This document shows, in pieces, positions 33,294 to 41,186 of a stretch of 64,000 nt of DNA. Position 1 is the stretch's first letter; each line of letters begins with the position of its first letter. Made by a program: the position numbers and the translations under genes. Source of the DNA: Corynebacterium glyciniphilum AJ 3170 (GTDB lineage: Bacteria > Actinomycetota > Actinomycetes > Mycobacteriales > Mycobacteriaceae); the NCBI RefSeq assembly GCF_000626675.1, contig NZ_CP006842.1:2232001-2296000 (forward strand). Reading direction: 5' to 3'. Under the pieces are notes generated by a model. The model worked only from the letters and a program-made list of their open reading frames with translations, searched no databases and had not been told where the DNA came from.

Positions 33294-35915
33294 TCACACC
33301 GTCGCGGCGGCGAGGATCGACGGAATCACTCCGCCGGCTCGGAGTAGCTCAACTTCCAGAGCAGTCTCCACGGCTGCGGTCGCAGCGAACGACTCCACGC
33401 CCGACGCTCCCCGCCGATGGACGACGAACTGAACCTCCCCCTGCGGGACCATGTGGTCGCCGGGCAGTATGTCCACCGTGTCCCCCGCCCGTAGACCCTG
33501 CGGACCCGACAGATGGGTGTGAAGAGCAGTGTCCACAGTGACCGGGAGAATACCCATACCGATCAGGTTCGACCGGTGGATCCGTTCAAACCCGACAGCC
33601 AGAACGGCCCGGACCCCCAGAAGATACTGGGCTTTGGCCGCCCAGTCCCGGGACGACCCCATACCGTAGCGGTCACCAGCAACCACGATCACCGGGTCGC
33701 CGGCGTGCCGGTACCGTTCGGCCGCGTCCCATACGGGCATCCCCTCCCCTGTCGGTCCGTGCACCGTCCAGGCACCGCGTGACCCGGGGGCGAGGACATT
33801 CTTCACCGCTCGGGCCGAGAACGCTCCGCGGACCATGACCTCCCAGTTGCCACGGCGGGACGCGAAGACGTTGAGGTCGTCCGGCATCTCGCCACGGGCG
33901 ACAAGATACTCCGCAACAGCACTGTCGGAAGGAATCGCACCGGCCGGCGAGATGTGGTCGGTGGTGATGTCGTCACCGAGAACCAGTAACGGATATGCAC
34001 CTGCCACCCCCTCCAGAATGCCGACTCGCTCGTCCCCGTCATCCTCCGTGCGTGCAAAGGGCGGCGGCCGGAGCATCGTCGATTCCGGCTGCCACGGAAA
34101 CAGCGGAGTATCCGGCACCTCGAGACGTTCCCACATGGTGTTATGCGACGCTACCCGAAAGTCTGCCGCGAAATCCGCCGGGTCCACGGCGGCGGCCACC
34201 GTCTCATCGACGACCGCTGCACTCGGCCACAGGTCGGCGAGGCGGATGGCGCGACCGTCATCGCTGATGCCGATCTGGTCCGTGGTGATGTCTGTGTCCA
34301 GGTCTCCCGTAAGAGCGAATGCGACGACCAGGGCCGGGCTGACGAGGAAGCCGATGTCGAGGTCCGGGTGGATACGTCCGGGAAAGTTGCGGTTGCCCGA
34401 AAGTACCGGACCGGGGACGATACTTCCGTTCTGCCGAGCCTGGCGCACCCGGTCCGGAAGCTCACCCGAGTTACCGATGCAGGTTGTGCAACCGAAACCC
34501 ACGATGTCGAAACCGACGAATGACAGGTCCTCAAGCAACCCCGCACGTCGGAGATAAGACACCGCCGCCGGCGATCCCGGTGCCAGGGAGGTCTTCACCC
34601 ACGACGGTGGCCGGAGACCGAGCTCCCGGGCGCGCCGAGCGACGAGGCCGGCCGTGATGATCAGACGCGGATCGGTGGTGTTCGTGCAACTGGTGATCGC
34701 CGCGAGAGCGACCGGGAAGGCGGGCATGGCACCGTCACCCCGCTCCGGGGCGACTGGACCGGTCTCCTTCGCCAACGCTTCCGGGATCCGCGAGACCGCG
34801 AGGTGATCCTGGGGTCGACGCGGGCCGGCGGCACTCGGCCCGACGGTATCTAGGTCGAGGGTGGTCGTCCGGGTGTACTCCGGCTCGGCACAGGGGTCGA
34901 ACCACAGACCAGTAGCCTGGCAGTATGTCCTGACGAGGTCGATGTGCGGTTCCTCGCGTCCGGTCATCCGCAGGTAGTCGAGGACGGCGTCATCGACCGG
35001 AAAGAATCCCGTCGTGGCTCCGTACTCCGGTGCCATGTTCGCAACGACGGCGCGCTCTCCGACTGACAGGGAGGACACGCCTTCGCCGAAGAACTCGACG
35101 AACTCACCGGTCACCCCCAGTTCCCGCAAACGGTGGGTAATGACCAGCGCGAGGTCGGTGGCAGTGACCCCGTCCCGGAGCCTGCCGGTCAGCCGGACGC
35201 CAAGAACGTCCGGGATTCGCATGGTTGTCGGTAGGCCGAACATGACCGTCTCTGCTTCCAGGCCTCCAACACCCCATCCGAGAACTCCGAGACCGTTAAT
35301 CATCGGTGTGTGGCTGTCAGTGCCGATCATCTGATCCGGAATCACCCATGGCCCGTCCTCCCGGATCTCGCTGGTCACCACGGTGGCGAGCTGCTCGAGA
35401 TTGATCGTGTGCATGATGCCGGTCCCTGGCGGATTGATGTGGATGTTGGCCATCTGTGCCGACGCCCAGCGCAGGAAGCGGTAGCGCTCCCGGTTCCTCC
35501 GGATCTCCTCGGTGAGATTTCTCATTGGGGCGTCACGCCGGGCATAACTCTCCACAGCCAGTGAATGGTCCACGGAGATCTCGACGGGCAGTGCCGGTGA
35601 AATCGTCTCCGGAGAGTGGCCTCGCCTGGAAAGCTCATCACGCATCGCCACCATATCGACCAGAGCTGGGGTGCTGGTGGTGTCATGCATGAGGAGCCGC
35701 CCCGGCTGAAAGTGGATCTCCGCCTGGCTGGTCCGACCGTCCACCCAGTGGCGCAGCGCCGCGAGCATGGTGTTGCGGTCGTCGCCGGAGATACAGCGTC
35801 CGACATTCTCAGCGAGCAGACGAAGCACGACAGGCCATCGCCCCGCCTCAGGCCCCAGCAGCTCAGACGCTGAACAGAACCGGTGCGCTATGCCGTTGAC
35901 GGTGATCTCTCCCAC
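33294..35915 (-). CDS. Aconitase-family [4Fe-4S] hydro-lyase (AcnA type)
   Basis: 873 residues, full AcnA length, starting at GTG 35915. Cluster ligands lie in AAITSCTNTTDP and FGCTTCIGNSGELP. DQMIGTDSHTPMINGLGVLG, GWGVGGLEAETVMFG and ISVDHSLAVESY are substrate-domain motifs. The swivel domain has GDDITTDHISPAGAIP, RRGNWEVMVRGAFSARAVKN and GSSRDWAAKAQYLLGVRAVL. RGAFSARAVKN departs from the usual RGTFANxRxxN, and an extra His/Pro-rich insert is absent, so it looks like a paralogue rather than the housekeeping enzyme. It is divergent from a GntR regulator and near tctCBA, suggesting isomerisation or dehydration of an imported tricarboxylate. Confidence 0.9.
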   Translation of the reverse strand: MGEITVNGIAHRFCSASELLGPEAGRWPVVLRLLAENVGRCISGDDRNTMLAALRHWVDGRTSQAEIHFQPGRLLMHDTTSTPALVDMVAMRDELSRRGHSPETISPALPVEISVDHSLAVESYARRDAPMRNLTEEIRRNRERYRFLRWASAQMANIHINPPGTGIMHTINLEQLATVVTSEIREDGPWVIPDQMIGTDSHTPMINGLGVLGWGVGGLEAETVMFGLPTTMRIPDVLGVRLTGRLRDGVTATDLALVITHRLRELGVTGEFVEFFGEGVSSLSVGERAVVANMAPEYGATTGFFPVDDAVLDYLRMTGREEPHIDLVRTYCQATGLWFDPCAEPEYTRTTTLDLDTVGPSAAGPRRPQDHLAVSRIPEALAKETGPVAPERGDGAMPAFPVALAAITSCTNTTDPRLIITAGLVARRARELGLRPPSWVKTSLAPGSPAAVSYLRRAGLLEDLSFVGFDIVGFGCTTCIGNSGELPDRVRQARQNGSIVPGPVLSGNRNFPGRIHPDLDIGFLVSPALVVAFALTGDLDTDITTDQIGISDDGRAIRLADLWPSAAVVDETVAAAVDPADFAADFRVASHNTMWERLEVPDTPLFPWQPESTMLRPPPFARTEDDGDERVGILEGVAGAYPLLVLGDDITTDHISPAGAIPSDSAVAEYLVARGEMPDDLNVFASRRGNWEVMVRGAFSARAVKNVLAPGSRGAWTVHGPTGEGMPVWDAAERYRHAGDPVIVVAGDRYGMGSSRDWAAKAQYLLGVRAVLAVGFERIHRSNLIGMGILPVTVDTALHTHLSGPQGLRAGDTVDILPGDHMVPQGEVQFVVHRRGASGVESFAATAAVETALEVELLRAGGVIPSILAAATV

Positions 35916-35942
35916 GTGACATCCACTTCTTCCCGGTCAAGT

Positions 35943-35967
35943 TACATCTTATAATCTATAGAGTGTA
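35943..35967. promoter_or_regulatory. Imperfect 25-bp palindrome between aconitase and GntR genes
   Basis: Outer arms TACA/TGTA (35943-35946 and 35964-35967) and inner arms TATA/TATA (35950-35953 and 35957-35960) are symmetric around a central T at 35955. The TATAAG-like sequence on the minus strand could be the aconitase -10. A GntR dimer site overlapping the promoter would explain local control. ATCTATAG recurs at 36988-36995, upstream of tctC. Confidence 0.45.
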
Positions 35968-36034
35968 GCCGGATCGTCGCGTGTCCGGTAGCATTCCTCT
36001 CCAGTAACTCCCCGACGAAAGGCCCGGGTCTCCC

Positions 36035-36715
36035 GTGTCGACCAACCAGTTTCCCGGCACCTTCACCAAGAACGACTATGCCTACGCCCAGCTGCGCACC
36101 CTGATCCTCAGTGGCGAACTTGCCCCTGGCTCCCGCATCGACCAAGGGAAACTCTCCGGTGAGTTGGGGGTGAGCACCACTCCGCTCCGGGAAGCAATTC
36201 GCCGACTGACAAGTGAAGGGCTCGTCCAACTCGCCGCGCACCGGGACGCCCGGGTCACCGCGGTCAGCGCCGATGAAGCTATCTACCTCCTTGAAGTGCG
36301 TGAGTCCCTCGATCCACTCGCCGCTGGCCTCGCCGCCGAGAGGCGCACCGACGACGAGCTGGCCGAGATCCACGACGCCGCCTCAGCGCTTCGTCCCCTG
36401 ACCCTTCCCACCGGGGAACCGGAAGAAGACGCATTACAGGCGCATCGCCGATTCCACCGGGCAATCTACACCGCGAGCCACAACCCTGTTCTCATCGACG
36501 AACTGGACCGCCTCTGGGACAAAGCGGACCGCTACCGTCTCATCGGCCTCCGTACCAGAGGCGACTCGCCGTCAGACGCGTCCCGGATCGACAACGAACA
36601 TCGCACCCTCGTCATAGCCATCGACGACAGGGACCGCACTCAGGCGGACTCCACGATGCGCGAACACATTCGCAACAGTCTCGGCCATCGCGCCGTTGAC
36701 ATCCTGTCCCACTGA
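36035..36715 (+). CDS. GntR-family regulator with FCD domain (FadR/VanR subfamily)
   Basis: 226 residues from GTG 36035. The winged helix-turn-helix is YAQLRTLILSGELAPGSRID and GELGVSTTPLREAIRRLTSE. The FCD ligand domain has EVRESLDPLAAGLAAER, the metal-binding AHRRFHRAIYTASHN and a terminal EHRTLVIAIDDRD with DSTMREHIRN; the two His residues are typical of metal-assisted carboxylate binding. It is divergent from the aconitase and upstream of tctCBA, so a tricarboxylate or a derivative is the likely effector. Confidence 0.9.
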   Translation: MSTNQFPGTFTKNDYAYAQLRTLILSGELAPGSRIDQGKLSGELGVSTTPLREAIRRLTSEGLVQLAAHRDARVTAVSADEAIYLLEVRESLDPLAAGLAAERRTDDELAEIHDAASALRPLTLPTGEPEEDALQAHRRFHRAIYTASHNPVLIDELDRLWDKADRYRLIGLRTRGDSPSDASRIDNEHRTLVIAIDDRDRTQADSTMREHIRNSLGHRAVDILSH

Positions 36716-37039
36716 CCACGCGACACCGCCCCCACGGTTCAACTGTCGTCATAACATTCCTGGATGGTAATCCTCCTGCGCACGATACTGCGGGGGTGAA
36801 CGCGCTACACCCGGTGTCACCCCCGGATTCCACCCGTAGATTCACCACACAACAGCCAGCCTTTACACAGGTCAACGACAGGTAGTCGTGCGGCCCGCGT
36901 CCCCCTGACGCCCCCGTCCGACAGTGCCACCGGGCATCATCACGCGCTCACGGAGTGCAGATGTATTCGTGATCACAACAAAGGGGTATCTATAGTTCAC
37001 CTCACTCTGTACACCTCGTCTACGAAAGGCCGCCGGGTA
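36716..37039. promoter_or_regulatory. Intergenic region upstream of tctC
   Basis: 324 bp without a convincing gene. The last 90 bases are A+T-rich; GTATCTATAG at about 36986-36995 shares ATCTATAG with the candidate GntR operator at 35956-35963 and could be a -10/operator. A ribosome binding site-like AAAGG precedes tctC. CitB or the GntR protein could act here. Confidence 0.4.
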
Positions 37040-38080
37040 ATGCCAACACCTCCCGCCGACGACCACCCTCCGTCCGACTCTGAACGATCTACGTCCTCCC
37101 CCGTCAAGAAAGCCGTCAGCGTGATCGCTGCAGTAGTCGGCGTCGCCCTCGTCGCCTTCGGTGTCGTCGACGCCAACAACTCCACCGCCGGCGCCAGCGC
37201 CCGATCCGCACTCACGCTCATCGCGCCGGCCAATGCCGGCGGTGGTTGGGACAGTACGGCCCGCGAAGCACAGCAGGCTCTGCGCAGCGAAAGCATCGTC
37301 AACAACCCGCAGGTCGTCAATGTCCCCGGTGCCGGCGGCACCATCGGCCTCAGCCAGCTCAGCCAGATGAGGGGTGAGGCGACGACGATGATGATCACGG
37401 GCATCACCATGCTCGGCGCCATCCACATCAACGGCTCGGGCATCGACCTCGACGATGTCACCCCCATTGCACGCCTGACCGATGACTACGATGTCGTCGT
37501 CGTCCCCGCGGACTCCCCCATCAACACCATCGATGACCTTGTCGACGCCTGGCGCGCCAATCCCACGAACTTCCCCTTCGGTGGCGGCTCCCTCGGCAGC
37601 CTCGACCAGATGATCATCGCCCAGATCGCCGGGGAGGCGGGAATCGACCCGACCTCCGTGAACTACCTTGCGCATTCAGGTGGCGCCGAACTGGCTACTG
37701 CGCTGCTCTCCGGAACCATCACCGCCTCCGTCAGTGGATACGCGGATTTCGAGGACCAGATCGAGGCCGGACGTCTGAAGATGATCGCGATCTCTGCGCC
37801 GGACAGGGTGGAGGGTATCGACGCGCCCACCCTCGTGGAGTCCGGCTACGACGTGGAACTGACCAACTGGCGAGGCATCGTCGCCCCGCCGGGGATCACC
37901 GACGATGAACGGGCGGACCTGGAGGCGATCGTGGACGAGATGATCACGAGCGGCACCTGGGACGACGCCCTGGAGCGCAACAACTGGACCGACACCTCCC
38001 TGATCGGCGACGACTTCGCGACCAACCTCGACGAAGAAACTACCGTCGTCGACGGTATCTGGTCGGACCTGGGTTACTGA
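37040..38080 (+). CDS. tctC: TctC tricarboxylate-binding protein
   Basis: 346 residues. A hydrophilic N-terminus of about 24 residues is followed by a hydrophobic segment (AVSVIAAVVGVALVAFGVV). There is no lipobox Cys, so it is signal-anchored or cleaved near VDA-N. The Bug/TctC fold is clear: IAPANAGGGWDSTAREAQQA, VVNVPGAGGTIGLSQL, the domain-2 DYDVVVVPADSP, FPFGGGSLGSLDQMI and WRGIVAPPGIT. It binds a tricarboxylate such as citrate outside the cell and delivers it to TctAB. First gene of tctCBA; in C. glutamicum this operon is activated by CitAB. Confidence 0.92.
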   Translation: MPTPPADDHPPSDSERSTSSPVKKAVSVIAAVVGVALVAFGVVDANNSTAGASARSALTLIAPANAGGGWDSTAREAQQALRSESIVNNPQVVNVPGAGGTIGLSQLSQMRGEATTMMITGITMLGAIHINGSGIDLDDVTPIARLTDDYDVVVVPADSPINTIDDLVDAWRANPTNFPFGGGSLGSLDQMIIAQIAGEAGIDPTSVNYLAHSGGAELATALLSGTITASVSGYADFEDQIEAGRLKMIAISAPDRVEGIDAPTLVESGYDVELTNWRGIVAPPGITDDERADLEAIVDEMITSGTWDDALERNNWTDTSLIGDDFATNLDEETTVVDGIWSDLGY

Positions 38081-38094
38081 CGTAAGGACACGAG

Positions 38095-38652
38095 ATGACT
38101 TCCACCACTTCACTGCCGTCCGACCGTCAGTCCTTCATGACCGGACGCGGCTCGCTCTACCTCGCCGGCATCCTGGCACTGTTCACCGCCTACATCAGCT
38201 ACGGCATCCTCACCATGGATGTCCCGGACTCCGCCCAGTCCCCTGGCCCGAAGTTCTATCCGACCCTGCTCGTCGTCGCGACCACTGCCATCATCATCGG
38301 CCTGGTGGTCAACGCCATCCGCAATCCTGACATCGAAGAAGGGGACACCCGCTACGTCCCGCCGGTCGGCGAGAACCGCGACGAAGCCATGATCCAGGCT
38401 TCCGGCCGACCCGACACCCGCAACCTGATCATCGCCATCGTCAGCTTCCTGGTGTTCGCACTGGTCCTCGAACCTGTGGGGTGGGTGATCTCGGCGGCAC
38501 TTCTGTTCTGGGCACTCACCCTGACGTTCAATGCGAAGAAACCACTGATCAAACTGGCCGTGGGTCTGGTCGTCTCCTGTGCGATCCAGGTAGCGTTCTC
38601 CATGGGCCTCGGTCTGGCGCTGCCGGCCGGCATTCTGGGAGGTCTGTTCTAA
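38095..38652 (+). CDS. tctB: TctB small membrane subunit of tricarboxylate transporter
   Basis: 185 residues with four predicted membrane segments: LYLAGILALFTAYISYGI, FYPTLLVVATTAIIIGLVV, LIIAIVSFLVFALVLEPVGW and LAVGLVVSCAIQVAFSM. SPGPKFYPTL is the conserved TctB motif. It pairs with TctA to form the sodium-dependent membrane part of the TTT-family system. It starts 14 bases after tctC, and its stop is immediately followed by the tctA ATG. Confidence 0.92.
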   Translation: MTSTTSLPSDRQSFMTGRGSLYLAGILALFTAYISYGILTMDVPDSAQSPGPKFYPTLLVVATTAIIIGLVVNAIRNPDIEEGDTRYVPPVGENRDEAMIQASGRPDTRNLIIAIVSFLVFALVLEPVGWVISAALLFWALTLTFNAKKPLIKLAVGLVVSCAIQVAFSMGLGLALPAGILGGLF

Positions 38653-40239
38653 ATGGATTCACTGTCACTCCTCATGGGCGGCTTCGGTGAAGCATTCAGC
38701 CCCATGAATCTGCTGTGGGTGTTCATCGGTGCGCTGCTGGGCACCGCGGTGGGCGTCCTGCCTGGCATGGGGTCGGCGATGGCCGTCGCCCTGCTTCTCC
38801 CGATCACCTTCACCCTCGACCCCACCGCGGCCTTCATCATGTTCGCCGGCGTGTACTTCGGCGGTCTGTTCGGTGACTCCACCATGGGCATCCTGGTCAA
38901 CACTCCGGGAGGTTCAACCGCGATCGCGACCTCCTTCGAGGGATACAAGATGACGTTGACCGGAAGAGCGCCACAGGCTCTGGCGACATCAGCCATCGGC
39001 GCCTTCACCGGTGGCCTCATCGCCACCACACTCGTCGTCTTCTTCGCCCCGAAACTTGCCGAGCTGGCGGTGCACTTCGGCCCCGCCGAATACTTCGCCC
39101 TCGCCGTCTTCGCCTTCCTCGCATGCTCCGCAGTAGTGTCGGACTCCCTGATCAAGGGACTCGCCTCACTGATGATCGGCTTGCTGATCGCCACCGTCGG
39201 TATCGACGGCATCTCCGGCACCCAGCGCTTCACCGCCGGTGTCCCCGAACTGTTCGACGGGATCAGCATCATCGTCGTCACCGTCGGCATTCTTGCTCTC
39301 GGCGAGGTATTCCACACCATCTACGAGCGCCGCAGACCCAAACCCCGCCCCTCGGTGAAGGTGACCGGCAGCGCCTACCTCAAGTGGCGTGACTTCAAAG
39401 AGGCCCTGCCCGCCTGGTTCCGTGGCGCCGGTTTCGGTGTGCCCTTCGGCGTCATTCCCGTGGGCGGCGCCGAGGTTCCGACATTCATGGCCTACGCGAC
39501 GGAGCGTAAGCTCGACTCCCGTCGCAAGGAGCCGCAGTTCGGCAAAGGTGCGATCCGCGGTGTCGCAGCCCCCGAAGCCGCCGGTAACGCCACCGCCGGT
39601 ACAGCCATGGGTGCGCTTCTCGCTATGGGGCTACCGACCTCGGCGACCGCAGCCATCATGCTCGCGGCATTCCAGCAGTACGGTATCCAGCCGGGTCCCC
39701 TGCTCTTCGAACGCAACGCCGATCTCGTCTGGCCGCTGCTGGCGTCGCTGTTCGTCGGCTTGTTCGTGCTGTTGATCCTGAACCTGCCGCTCGCCCCCAT
39801 GTGGGCGAAGCTGCTGCTCATCCCACGGCACTACCTCTACCCCGGTATCGCACTGTTCTGTGCGCTCGGTGTCTACGCCACCTCGGCGGCGATGACTGAC
39901 CTGCTGCTCGTTCTGGTCATCGGCTTCGTCGGATTCCTCATGCGGCGCTACGGTTTCCCGCTGGCTCCGATCATGATCGGCGTGATCCTCGGACCGTTGG
40001 CGGAGACGAGCTTCCGTAACGCCCTGCTCTCCTCCGGTGGTTCCTACACTTCGCTCATCGACTCCCCGATCACCTGGGTGCTCTACGGCATGATCGCCAT
40101 CGTGATGATCGCGGCAGGCTACAAGCACTACACCAACCTCCGCGCCAACCGCACCGCCCGACGCCACGCCCAGCGTGCAGCTGAGATCGATGCCGGTGCC
40201 CCAGACGACACAGCCGACCGCACGACGACCGGTCAGTAG
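38653..40239 (+). CDS. tctA: TctA large membrane subunit of tricarboxylate transporter
   Basis: 528 residues with about 11-12 membrane segments. The duplicated family motif is present: GVLPGMGSAMAVALLLPITF with YFGGLFGDSTMGILVNTPGG in the first half, and FGVIPVGGAEVPTFMAYATE with GVAAPEAAGNATAGTAMGAL and AMGLPTSATAAIML in the second half. It catalyses Na-coupled uptake of the TctC-bound substrate. The C-terminal tail is charged and cytoplasmic. The stop overlaps the convergent mmuM stop region by seven bases. Confidence 0.95.
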   Translation: MDSLSLLMGGFGEAFSPMNLLWVFIGALLGTAVGVLPGMGSAMAVALLLPITFTLDPTAAFIMFAGVYFGGLFGDSTMGILVNTPGGSTAIATSFEGYKMTLTGRAPQALATSAIGAFTGGLIATTLVVFFAPKLAELAVHFGPAEYFALAVFAFLACSAVVSDSLIKGLASLMIGLLIATVGIDGISGTQRFTAGVPELFDGISIIVVTVGILALGEVFHTIYERRRPKPRPSVKVTGSAYLKWRDFKEALPAWFRGAGFGVPFGVIPVGGAEVPTFMAYATERKLDSRRKEPQFGKGAIRGVAAPEAAGNATAGTAMGALLAMGLPTSATAAIMLAAFQQYGIQPGPLLFERNADLVWPLLASLFVGLFVLLILNLPLAPMWAKLLLIPRHYLYPGIALFCALGVYATSAAMTDLLLVLVIGFVGFLMRRYGFPLAPIMIGVILGPLAETSFRNALLSSGGSYTSLIDSPITWVLYGMIAIVMIAAGYKHYTNLRANRTARRHAQRAAEIDAGAPDDTADRTTTGQ

Positions 40240-41150
40240 GCAAGCGCCCGGTCCCGCACCGCGGCGATCTCCCGCGGTGTCACCCGGCAGCATCCGCCCA
40301 GCAGGCGGACGCCTGCCTCCAGGAAGTCCGGGACCGACTCCAGAAGTCCCGGACCACCATCGTTCTGCCGGGGAACCCAGACGCGGTGCGCATGATCCCA
40401 CCGCTCGCCACTGTTCGGATAGGCGATCAGTGGCAGGTCGGTGTGTTCCGCCAACCGGCGGGCCCCGGCAAGGACGTCTCCCACCGAACCACAGTTCACG
40501 CCGACAGCGCGGATCGCGGACGACGATGACGCGATCGCGGCGACCTCCCGCACATCCGTTCCGTCGCTCAAGACGCCGTCGCTGCCGGGCTTCACCGTTA
40601 CGCTCAACAACGCCGGAGTCCCGGCGCGGTCCAGTTCCCCGGCCAGTGCCTCGACCTCGCGGATCGACGGAACCGTCTCAGCGAGCAGGACGTCCGCCTC
40701 CGTGTCTGCGAGGATGTCGACCCGTCGACGGTGCCACGCCGCCAGCTGCGCAGTGGTCAACCCGTAGTCACCGTCGTACTCAGTTCCCCGGCCCGGGCCA
40801 GCGCCGTACGGGCCGACTGACGCGGCGATGAGCGCGTCCGTCCCGCACTGCTCCGCGGCAGCGACTGCCAACCTCACACTCTGCCGCAACAGCGAGTCCG
40901 CAAGGTCATCTGCCTCGGACGCCGCCACACCGGCCGCGAGGAGTCCGTCGGTGGTCACCTCGTAGGAGCAGGTCGTTGCGACATCGGCACCGGCATCGAA
41001 GAAGTCGCGGTGGGCGGCGGTGACCTCGTCCGGGTTATCGCGCAGGATCTGGGCGGACCAGAGCGAACCGCTGATGTCGTTGCCGCGGTCGGCCAGGCGG
41101 GTGCCAAGGCCGCCGTCGAGAATGAGACGGGGAAGAACGGGGTCTGTCAT
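40233..41150 (-). CDS. mmuM: Homocysteine S-methyltransferase
   Basis: 305 residues from ATG 41150. The (beta/alpha)8 zinc enzyme is identified by LILDGGLGTRLADRG at the N-terminus, SLWSAQILRDNPDEV, the zinc Cys in AVGVNCGSV and the C-terminal pair LLGGCCRVTP. It methylates homocysteine to methionine using S-methylmethionine (or SAM). It is divergent from an amino acid permease of MmuP type with only 36 bp between the start codons, giving an S-methylmethionine salvage pair. A leaderless-type promoter precedes it. Confidence 0.92.
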   Translation of the reverse strand: MTDPVLPRLILDGGLGTRLADRGNDISGSLWSAQILRDNPDEVTAAHRDFFDAGADVATTCSYEVTTDGLLAAGVAASEADDLADSLLRQSVRLAVAAAEQCGTDALIAASVGPYGAGPGRGTEYDGDYGLTTAQLAAWHRRRVDILADTEADVLLAETVPSIREVEALAGELDRAGTPALLSVTVKPGSDGVLSDGTDVREVAAIASSSSAIRAVGVNCGSVGDVLAGARRLAEHTDLPLIAYPNSGERWDHAHRVWVPRQNDGGPGLLESVPDFLEAGVRLLGGCCRVTPREIAAVRDRALAY

Positions 41151-41156
41151 CGGGCC

Positions 41157-41180
41157 CACTGTAGACCTCCCCGTACAGTG
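41157..41180. promoter_or_regulatory. Mirror-symmetric divergent promoter of mmuM and mmuP
   Basis: CACTGTA (41157-41163) and TACAGTG (41174-41180) form a perfect 7-bp inverted repeat with 10 bp between. Each arm reads TACAGT as a -10 element in its own outward direction, and each is exactly seven bases from its start codon (41150 on minus, 41187 on plus). Neither gene has a ribosome binding site, so both transcripts are probably leaderless and start from one shared symmetric element. Confidence 0.6.
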
Positions 41181-41186
41181 TCTGCC

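Noticed and set aside
36872..37675. 267-codon minus-strand frame antisense to tctC
   Set aside because: Asp/Gly/Val-rich shadow of the TctC coding sequence; no ribosome binding site or family.
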